Source: Brienomyrus brachyistius
Lineage: Eukaryota > Chordata > Actinopteri > Osteoglossiformes > Mormyridae
DNA: 64,000 nt
Assembly: GCF_023856365.1 (NCBI RefSeq)
Contig: NC_064553.1
Span: forward strand, 20,175,453-20,239,452
Reading direction: 5' to 3'
Every line of letters starts with the position of its first letter. The stretch's first letter is position 1. Below, one piece after another: positions 23,147-33,400 of this stretch. Under the pieces are notes generated by a model, which was not told the DNA's origin, did no database searches, and worked only from the letters and a program-made list of their open reading frames with translations. A program made the translations under genes and the position numbers.

Positions 23147-26100
23147 CTGCTGCCTTCTGCAGGTTGGCGAAGATGCGAAGGGAAACCGAGCATCAGATGA
23201 AGGTCCACTTGTTCTACCAGCAGCTCCTGAGGTATGGTGCTACTGTAGAGTAGCTGTTAGCCATCCATCACTCTCCATGTGCTCATCTACATCTCCATCC
23301 ACTTCAGCGAATCTGTGTGGGGGCCACTGGACCTGCTCAGTCTGGTGGCAGCAAGCGTCTCGAACCCATCTGACACAATCTTCTGGAAGGCAGCCCTCTT
23401 GTTGCCAAGTGATCATGAAAGAGATGCCAGTGTTGCTAACCAGTAAGTGGGGGAACTGGGTGTCGTTCGGGGAGGGATTGGGTGTTAGTTGGGTTTAGAG
23501 GTCCTGGAGCTTACATTTGTGCCCCCCTCCCATCTCTGATGCAGGATTTTGACAGAATGGCTGGAGTCCAAATTCGGTAACTCGGAGAAGCAAGAACACA
23601 GGGAGATGGTCCCCAACGGACACATGCAAACCTTGAGCATCAGCAGCGGCCTGCGGAGCGTGGGGGAGCGCATGCACACAGTGCACGTGTGTGTGAAGGT
23701 GTGGCAGATGGGGGGAACTTGCCGATGAATATCGACAGGCTTCATGCCCCTGTGTTGCATGTTCTGTCATTAATGTTAGTCTAGCATAGCTTAACATAGC
23801 CTAGCATAGTCTGGCACTATGTGATATTAGCAGGTCCTGTGGTAACACAGATGTTTGCGAAGGGTGCAAGTGCAGGAAGTGAGGCCATGTTTCTCACTGT
23901 GGGTCAGGTGGCCCGCGGGCCCCTCAGCGAGGAAGGCCAGTTGGCATTGGAGAAGCGGAAGGGGCTGATGGGCATGGGCGCCCTGCTGATGCTGCTGCCC
24001 TCGGCAGTCAGTCCCGGGGCTGATGAGGAAGACGGGGACATCTTCCTGTTATCCGCCCTGCTGCAGCTCCGGCAGATCCAGCAGGCTAATGCCTGGCCAC
24101 AGGCCCTTCCTCTGGTGGTGGTGGTCCCAGGGCAGGCTGGGCACAGGGCCAGCGATGAACGGCTAGAGGAAGGTGTGACACTAACCGTGTCTATGACAAC
24201 AGGTGTCGCGTGGGATTCGCTAACTTTACTTATAGCATTTCTCTTGAGGCTATGTTTACGTATGCAGAGCTAATACAGTTGGTTTGTTCCTCCTGTCTGA
24301 CCATCGGTTTCCTTTCCCTGTAAGACCTGATGCTTCAGACACTCATTGAGGAAGGTTTGATTTCAGAGTACATGTTCGTCCATATCCCCGAGACCACGAA
24401 CGAACCCCAAGGATCCGAGCAGGTGAGTGTGCATGTTGTCGCTGGCCTCGGTAAGATTGAACCATCCCATTGACCATCACCCCCGTCTCCCCGCAGATCC
24501 GCCATGCCGTCAGGTGGCTCGCTGCCCGCTCCACGGCACCAGCCCGGCTCGTCTCGCAGACGTTGGTGCAGGTTGTGGAGGCCGGGCTCTGCCGCGAGTT
24601 TGCTGGTAGGCTTCACCGTGATCGGAGGGACCGTGACATGGCGGGACTGCCCTCCCAGGGCCCTGCACCCGTCATCGGCCTCTACAACACTGTCCTGGCT
24701 TTCTTGGCTGGCCTTGTGTCGTCCCCGAGTCTGGCTGGCCTCTCCTGGCCCGTGGCAGAGTTCTCGGTGCTAGGGGGTGGTGCCTACCACATCTGCTCTG
24801 GAACTCGGCTGAGCACCTGGAGTGGCTCCAGGGGGCAGTCCTGAGCCTGCGGCTGCCCGACTGGCCGCTGCCAGCCGTGGGGGGTATGTCCATGCCTCAG
24901 ATTCGGAATTCGGACTTCTTGCTAAGTGGCTGCTTCTTAGTCTGTTTCCTTAAATTTCTGCTGCTGCCACCGCTCCCCCCACCCAGCTCCTTGGAGCCAG
25001 CTGGTTGCCTCCATCTTCCAGTACGTATCTCAAATCCCATGGTCCCGCCACAGCCAGCCACTCCTTATGTCCCAGTTGGAGAACCTTTTGGAGAGGCTGC
25101 GTCAGGACTGTGTGGGCCGAGGTGGGGGGCCGGACAAGGAGCCCACTTTCTGGGAGGTGCCCTGGGACGAAATTGTCATGCTCTGTGTAGAGCACCAACT
25201 CCGGGACTGGAACCCTCCTGGGTGCCCCGTGAGTGAAGGTGAGGGGGGTGGGGTGGGTCTGACGTTTGGGGGGGCCTACTGGGGATGCCATGCAGGTGTG
25301 AACCTATCCCACCATCTTCAGATGTCATCAGTGACGACGGAGAAATCTCGGTGTATTTCCTGAGCGATGGGCTGCAGGGCTTCATACCGCCGTCCTGCTG
25401 GGTGGATGCCGTAAAGCAGACGCACAGGGACAAGCAGCAGGGGAAGGCAGGGTAAGAGCCAGCCAGCCATGTAAATCTAACACATTCCAGATAGACTGTT
25501 AACAGTGACCTGCAGATTTAATGAATATTATTTACTATTAAATGGAAGAAGAGGGAAAGCCATCAGCTTCCAGTCTTGCTCATATCCCCAAGAGTGGTGT
25601 ACAATACTGGCTTCTTATCCAAAGTCTCTGCCATTGCAGGTGTCACCAGAGCATGTGGCCTCATCCTCGACTGGCCAGGCCACGTCTTCAACAGAAGCTG
25701 TTTCACAGCATGGTTGAGGACCCTGAGTCCGGATCCGGTGTTGCCCCTGTTTTGGATGCTGCCTCCAGCCCCCAGGACCTCCTGGCTCGCATTGAGGAGG
25801 AGAAAGAACAGAGCCGCAGGTCTGACAGAGAACAGACATGCTACACACGTGTACTCTCTCATGTGAGTTGTGGCATAAACATTGAGCCATTTCCTGTTTG
25901 ACTTGGATCTGCAGGTTCGAGGACCAGCTGCGTACCTGGCTTGACGTCGAGTCCCTGGGCCCTTCCTCTTCCTCCTCACCACTTTTCTTGCCTTCTTCGT
26001 TACTGTCTGTACCGGAGATCGTAGTGCCCTCCCCAAAGATGGCTGCCCCACCTGCACTTGCCCTGGTATTGACCCTGTGCCTACACAGTTGCTCACATTT

Positions 26101-26208
26101 TAAGACCCCAAGTACCCTGTGCTCATCAGTTGAGACTGTTTCTGTGCCCATTTTTGTAGCAGAAGGAGCGCAGTGTCCGCAGTGACCAGGCCAGGGGAGC
26201 TGCCAGTT
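23147..26208 (+). pseudogene. MCM3AP: Partial duplicate of MCM3AP exons 18-28
   Basis: This is a near-identical, intron-containing copy of 32861-35915. Its exons correspond to 23163-23231, 23308-23442, 23545-23698, 23908-24172, 24325-24422, 24497-24883, 24987-25238, 25322-25451, 25640-25819, 25915-26065 and 26160-26208 (truncated). The left breakpoint is inside the pyrimidine tract before exon 18 and the right one is inside the last coding exon, so it arose as a DNA segment, not by retroposition. Exon 23' has lost 4 bp near 24780 and is frameshifted. It lacks the final 110 bp of coding sequence. It keeps 10 bp in exon 23' and 2 bp in exon 26' that the main gene lacks. Splice sites look intact, so it may still be transcribed. 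Confidence 0.9.
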
Positions 26209-26334
26209 TGTATATTTCCGCAGATGTGACACAGGCGCGGATATAATCTCCCAGGCCGAAGGACGCCGAAATCTACCGCGCTGTAAGAACTCTGTTTCGA
26301 CTTTTGAAGGCCGTATTTTTGGGCTTTTTACACA
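26209..26334 (+). promoter_or_regulatory. MCM3AP: Unique 126-bp upstream segment of MCM3AP
   Basis: This is all that separates the duplicated 3' fragment from the MCM3AP start codon. It is GC-richer than the intergenic DNA (ACACAGGCGCGGATATAATC, GAAGGACGCCGAAATCTACC) and has no clear TATA box. It is most likely 5' UTR or proximal promoter. Confidence 0.4.
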
Positions 26335-27450
26335 ATGAATCCGTCTGGGCTTTTCGGCAGAACACAAGGCGGAGCGTTTCAGTCTCCGCGCGCCCCGACC
26401 TCGGGGCTCTTTTCCTTCGGCCAGCAGAACGCCCCTTTCGTGCAGCCGCCTGCCCTCGGCCAGGGCACCGGCCAGACCTCGCTCTTCAGTACATCGTCTG
26501 CCTTCGGCCAGACCGGATCCCTTTTCGGGCAGCCTGGCGGGACGGCGTCTGGACAGGCCCCGACCTTCGGCATGCCCGGTTCTGGGAGTCAGACCCCGTC
26601 GTTTGTACAGAGCGACACCAGGTTCGGCCCGCCGCCCTCCTTCGGGCAGCCGGCCGGGGTCGGTCAGAGCTCTGTCTTTAACCAGAACTCGGCTTTTCCC
26701 CAGACCTCTGCCTTCGTTCCAGCCCATCCAGCACCACCGCTACCAGTATGGACAGCAGTGGGCCTGCTCCTGCTGCCTCTGAGTTCCTTTCTGGAGCATT
26801 AGGTTTTAGCTTCTCACAGCCCATCGCAGTGTCCAGCAGCATCCTCCCCACCAAAGATGCACATCCCAGCACCACCCAGGAGTTCAGCTTCTCGAAACCA
26901 GCAGCACCCTCCGTTGGTGCTGGCAGTGGCCTGGGTGGGGGGACCTCCCAGGCCGCCTCTGTCTCCAGGTACTCTGCCTCTAGCCTCCATGAGCCCCGGC
27001 CACTGTTTGGTGCTGTCAGCTTTGGTCCGCTAAAACCCAAGACTGACGCTGGGGTTGTGTCTGGTGAGGTCCGTGGGGGGGGGGGCGATGAGGGGGAGAA
27101 TGCAGGGGAGGCAGCGGCTAAGGGTACCAAGCGGAAGGAGGAGATGGTGGAGCATTTATCAGAGGAGCCCCAAGTTGGTGCTGACTCCGCCCCCAGGCAC
27201 CCTCCCAAGAGGCCCCTGGTCCGGGGCCGGGGGCCTGTCAGCAGCATCTTTCGCAGTGCCTTGACCAGCATCCTGAAGACACCGGCCCTACAGACCCGGC
27301 GAGAGCCGAAGAGGAGTGAGGAGCCACAGCCAGACTGGGGGGAGGCGGAGCACCAGGGTTCGATGGCACCGACCACCAGCCACTCACCCTCAACGCCGCC
27401 AAGGTCACAGGCCCCAACCCGGGAGGTCCTTGAGAGGGCGGAGGAGTTGG
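26335..27450 (+). CDS. MCM3AP: MCM3AP exon 1: FG-nucleoporin-like N-terminus
   Basis: It starts [13 protein letters not shown] and holds many phenylalanine-glycine motifs in the first 130 residues ([35 protein letters not shown]), the part that resembles nucleoporins and docks GANP at the pore. The frame ends prematurely after 155 codons. A frame continuing from the middle of the exon reads [31 protein letters not shown] and then a basic KR-rich stretch. The switch fits a single missing base near 26716, exactly at an FG motif (AF-G). The exon ends at a GTGAGT donor in phase 1. Confidence 0.85.
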
Positions 27451-30400
27451 GTGAGTACTCCCAGGAAGAAGCACATTGGGTTCGAAGCCAAGTATAGTCT
27501 GAAAAACTGAACTCTGTGACACTTGCCACAGATCCCGAAACTGAGGCAGCATCAACAGTGAGACGTGCCCGCCGCCTGGACAGCACAGACAGCCTGGGGG
27601 GGATGTCACCCTCCGAAGCCATGGTGCTCCAATGCAAGAACATTCCAGCCAGTCTTAACAGCAAGGACATCCTGGGGGAACATTTCCGCCAGTTCGGACG
27701 TGTGCAGCGGATCTTCTGCAGGCCCCAGAAGAACCTGGCCATAGTGCACTTCCACGACCATGTGAGCAATGGCTTTGCACACCTTTGGGGGGGGGGCTTG
27801 GTCGCTGTACTCATTAGGCTGTGGTCTCGTCCATGATCTCCCGGGCTTTCCTCACTGACTTTTGGTATCTTTCAGGCTTCTGCTGCCAAAGCCAAGAAGA
27901 AGGGCAAACTGCTGCGCAGGCATGAGCTCACCATCTTCTGGCAGAGGAAGAAGCAGAGTGAGTGACTATTACGGTGCTCTCTATCTGTGCATCGAGCCAA
28001 GGCCAGGGCGGGGTCTTTGTGACTCGTTGCAGCCTTTCATTCCCATGTCAGCTGTTTCGATGAACTGGTTCTGTGTGTCTCTTAGGTCCAGGAGAGAAGG
28101 GCCAAAGGCCTCCAGATGACCCTGATCCTCAGAGCCAGGCAGGAGGCTTTGAGTCAGCCCCTGTCTGCAAAGCCCTCTCCAAATCCACCTCCGGCTGGTC
28201 CTCCAGCTCATCCCTATCCAGAGGGTAATCTTGTCTTTAAATCATTCTCTTACCGTAAGAGTAAATAACTCAATTTTACAATAAGATGGCCGGGTCTTTA
28301 TTAAATTAAGTTAGGGAAGAAAATCACCTTTTTGAAACCCAATGCAAGTTCTTTAAAAAAAAAAAAAAATCTGGATCACTCTGGTTTTTTATTATGTATA
28401 CATTTTGTTTGTTTTTTTTCCAAGCAGCTTGAGTTATGTTAGGTCATCTGGTAATGAAACTCTTTACCTCAGGCTCGGATTCGTGACATTAAAGTCAAAC
28501 TGAGTTCTTTGGCTGCTATGCCCCCTACTGGCCAGGTGTTCAAAGGAGCCCAGGTTTTGCCAGCTTTTAGAAGCTCTTCAGCCTTTGGTCTGTCCCTCTC
28601 AGGTCACCAGCCAAGAAACCCCTGGCGACAAAGGCCCTGCAGTTTGAGAGTGAGCCGCAGATGGAGCCCAGCCCAGACGGCCTCGAATCCGAACATCTAG
28701 CCAGCAGCCTCCCCTCTCCCCTCTTCCACCTGATTGGCCAGGTAGCTGAAACCGCAGAGGAGAAGTATCGTCTGCTAGAGCAGCGGGACAAGATCCTGCG
28801 ACAGGGTAGGTCCCCCTAGGGTCACGTTGCTGAGCCACCCCCCCCTCCCACCCCAAAGTGAATCGCCAGCTGACACGGTCTCCTCTGGCACAGCTCGGCC
28901 CAAGAGGACCGACCTGGATCTGTCCAAGGTGTTTGTGGGTACGTGTCCTGACATGTGTCCGGAGAAGGAGCGTTACATGAGGGAGACCCGGAACACACGG
29001 AGAAGGTATCACCACCCCTGCCCCTCTTTCCTAATGCTTCCCCCTCCCCGCCATGAATTGACAGACCACAGGCTGCAAATCACCCTCTGCACCCCACGCA
29101 GGTGGACCACACTGCTGCCATTAAGGAGTACAGCAGGTCCTCTGCTGACCAGGAGGAGCCCCTCCCCCATGAACTGCGGCCCCTTACTGTGCTGAACATG
29201 ACCATGAACTACCTGGTTACCCAGGTCATGGACCAGGGTGAGGACAACTACCGTGACTGGTATGACTTTGTGTGGAACCGCACACGAGGTATCCGGAAGG
29301 TGAGCAACATTAGTCCGTGTCTCATTATTCCTGTGCCCTGCGGGCCTCGTCCTGATCCTTTTTCTGGGCCATCTGCAGGATATCACTCAGCAGCACCTGT
29401 GCGACCCGCTTACGGTGTCCCTTATTGAAAAGTGCGCCCGCTTCCACATCCACTGCGCACACCACCTGTGCCAGGAGCCCATGATGTCCTTTGATGCTAA
29501 GATCAACAATGAAAACCTGACCAAATGCCTGCAGAGCCTCAAGGAGATGTACCAGGACCTGGCCAGCAAGAACATCTACTGCCCTCATGAGGCAGAGTTT
29601 CGGCAGTACAGCGTGCTCCTGAAGCTCAATGATGGAGACATCCTCCGGTGGGTGGCTGGCCGGCAGTCGGTGTCCCGTGTCACCGTGGCACCTCTCCAGC
29701 TGACATTTCATTCCCTCCCTACCTGCAGGGAGGTGCAGCAATTCCGGGCGGAGCTCCGAAACTCTCCGGAGGTGAAGTTTGCCGTCCAGGCCTTTGCCGC
29801 TGTCAACAGCAACAACTTCATGAGGTTCTTCAAGCTGGTCAAGGTGGCCTCGTATCTGGCTGGTTGCATCTTGCACCGCTACTTCGACCAGGTGGGGGAG
29901 CCGTTGCTCCGCTCCCTACATCCTCATCAGCCCCAATACCTCACTTACCTGGACCGCTCTGGTGCCCCCTACAGGTGCGCCGTGAGGCTCTGCGGGCCCT
30001 GAATGTGGCCTACAGCTCCCGTGGTTCCACCACATTCCCGGTCGAAGACCTGGTCCGGATGCTCATGTTCCAGAATGCCGGCGAGGCTTCGGACCTCGCG
30101 CTGCAGTATGGGCTCGCGGTCGATGCAGGGTAAGGCTGGGCTGTGCTTCGTTGTCCCTTTTGTGTTGGGGGCAGGGTGGCTTATCTCTGATGGGGGTGCT
30201 AATCTATGATGGGTGGTATATTTTATTGAAGCTCTGCCCTCCCCCTAGCATGGTGGAGCTAAGCCGGACAGCGTACCAGGAGCCTGAGATCCAGCCACGT
30301 CCAAAGCGCTCTGTGGCCATCGCAAGGAAGCGGGAGGTGCTGGTGGGCCAAGTGGTCAACGGCGCGCCACTGCCCAACCCACCCCAACACACACCCGTCA

Positions 30401-33400
30401 ACAGCTTTGACAGCCGCAACAAGTACCGTGGGGATGGGCAGCCAGCGGAGGCAGGCAGTGTGCCCAGGGCTGGTGCGTCTGCACTCCACCTTCCGCTAAC
30501 TGTTACGCTTCGTCCACCTTCTGGCCTCTGATTGTAATTTTGTCATTTTTCCTGCCCACGCTGTAGCAGCCTCCCCTCAGAGGCCCCCCATTGAGCTGGA
30601 TGCGCGGGCCCTCCAGCACCGATCCAAGATGCCGAGCGACCCAGCGGAGTCAGCTGGCCTCCCTGGTAGAGAGGAGAGTGGAGCACTTGGGGCATCTCCG
30701 TCGGAGGCACCACCAGTCGCCCCACCTACGCCTCCCCCACCGGAGCCCGTTTACACAGAGCAGGTGATAGATTGCTCATTGCTGCGTGTCAACCCAGTAG
30801 CAGTGTGTTGGTATTGCCATAGTAATGACAAATAACCCCCCCCCCTTGCAGGACATCGCCACGGAGGTAGAGGCCATGCTGGAGGAGGTAGTGCAGGCCG
30901 AGGTGGCTGACGTGGCTGCCACCGGAGCCGAGTACATCTCTGCTGCACTCAGGTAGGAGCGTGAGCCAGATAGGGAGCAGTGGCCTCTAGAGGGTTGTCA
31001 CACTCAACCAACACCAGTTTGGTGATGTGGATGGGTTGTTGCAGCATGTGCAACGGCCAGGTGGAGGCAGTGCTGAGTGAGGTGGTGGAGCAGATGCTGC
31101 GGGAGGTTTCTGCTGCCGAGATCCAGGCAGAGAGGGAGCATATCGCTGAGGAGAAGCGCAGGATGGAGGAAGCCAGGTAGGCCTCACCTGTCTGGGCTGG
31201 GGAGGAGGGGTGGGTGCATTTTGAGGGGATGTGCCATCTGATGGGCCTGTCTCTGTCAGGAGAAAGCAGGAACACGAGGAGCTCCTGGCCCGGCTCAGCA
31301 AGACACTGTGTGCCGAGATCACACAGGAGGTGCTGCGCGACTGCATCGTGGAGACTGCCTCAACAGAGATCAGGTACTGGTGAGCCAAGGGGGATCAGAG
31401 GTCATAGAGAGTGTTCAGATAACTGTATATAGGCTGAACGCATGCCCCTTCGTGCCAGGCGTGCCCAAGAAGAGCAGGCAGAATGTGTGGCTCGCAGCTC
31501 ACAAGACGTGTGTGAGGTACTGCTGGAGGAGACGCTGTGTGGTGAGCTCACCCTGCTGGCCCAAGATGTCCTGGAAGCAGAGCTTCTGAGTATACGCAGG
31601 TTCATCAAAAGGTAAGGGGCAGTGGTAAGGGGACCAGATATTTTGCCCACATGCTCGCCGACAACCGGGCTTCACCCTGTGCATGTGTTGCAGGTGGCGT
31701 GATGTGGTGGCCGTGCGCAGGCAGCTGAAGCGACAGATGCGTGATTTTCCTGCTGCCCCTGGCTGTGTGGACCCCCGCTTCAGGCTGCAGGCCTTGGCCC
31801 CCAGTGCCCCCCCCTCACCCTGCCTGGACAGGCTGGCCCGGGGCGTGGTCAACCTGGGGCACGCTGGGGACCTCTCTGTTTCCTGCACCAGGTACATCTC
31901 TCTCACAGCATAATAATGCTGACATAATATTCATAATAGAGGTGCACCGATCCCACTTTTTCAGTGCCAATATAATCTTGATACCTGAACATAAGGTATT
32001 GGCTGATTATGAGTATGATCCAGGACCAAAGCTCTTTTTTTTTTCCAAGCTAGTAAATACAAATGGAAAAGAAGTTTTAATTAGCCCACAAGAAACATAC
32101 ATAAGATACTGTTCCACCTCTTTTGTGCATCTTGTATTGAGCATTTTTGAGACATTTTGCAGTTGTTTGAATATCTTCACAAGTACACCCAAGTGGCATG
32201 CGTCACTTTTCACTGTGATAGCAGCACCTCGTGTATCAAGCTATAGCGAGTGCGCAAAACAGCCCAAGCTGGCTTCCAAATCCATCGCTTTTTTTCATAT
32301 TACTTGCATTGCCTTAATTGAGTGCACTATTAGTGGGATTTTCCACTGAATGTTACTTTGTTTTTACAAAGATCGCAAATCGCTGTGCTACTGGTTGTTT
32401 CAAGCATAAAATTCTTCCAGGTTTTAGACATGTTAGTTTGCTTCGCAAGCATGCAAGTTGCATTTGCTACCATCACCTGATCCTTCCACTACAAAGGACA
32501 TGCACATGACGTCATAGCAGGGGAAGTCACTGCACTCACACACACTGAGTGTCAAAAAACCGAGGAAGCGTTAACGTTCAGCTTGAATGCCACAAAAAAT
32601 AAAAAAGGGGGGAAAGCTGTTGTGCGATTTGATTGTACCACTCAGTATAAGAAGAAATAGACTGGCAATAACTAAATAATTATTGAACATGGATCGGTCA
32701 CATGTGGCCGATGTCCGATCCGTCTGATTAGGTATCTTGAATATTGGATCGGGGCACCTCTGCTGAATTAGACAGTACTTCCCAAAATGACTTCCGTCCT
32801 GTCCGTTTATTTTGCTGGCCATTGATTTGCTGTAGTGTTAAGTGTACCGATGCTGACACTCTGCTGCCTTCTGCAGGTTGGCGAAGATGCGAAGGGAAAC
32901 CGAGCATCAGATGAAGGTCCACTTGTTCTACCAGCAGCTCCTGAGGTATGGTGCTACTGTAGAGTAGCTGTTAGCCATCCATCACTCTCCATGTGCTCAT
33001 CTACATCTCCATCCACTTCAGCGAATCTGTGTGGGGGCCACTGGACCTGCTCAGTCTGGTGGCAGCAAGCGTCTCGAACCCATCTGACACAATCTTCTGG
33101 AAGGCAGCCCTCTTGTTGCCAAGTGATCATGAAAGAGATGCCAGTGTTGCTAACCAGTAAGTGGGGGAACTGGGTGTCGTTCGGGGAGGGATTGGGTGTT
33201 AGTTGGGTTTAGAGGTCCTGGAGCTTACATTTGTGCCCCCCTCCCATCTCTGATGCAGGATTTTGACAGAATGGCTGGAGTCCAAATTCGGTAACTCGGA
33301 GAAGCAAGAACACAGGGAGATGGTCCCCAACGGACACATGCAAACCTTGAGCATCAGCAGCGGCCTGCGGAGCGTGGGGGAGCGCATGCACACAGTGCAC

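Noticed and set aside
25615..26727. 370-codon minus-strand frame
   Set aside because: It lies antisense to MCM3AP exons 25'-28' and exon 1; GC-rich coding DNA leaves the opposite frame open.
26678..27814. 378-codon minus-strand frame
   Set aside because: Antisense shadow of MCM3AP exons 1-2; the plus strand has FG repeats, an RRM-like fold and splice sites.
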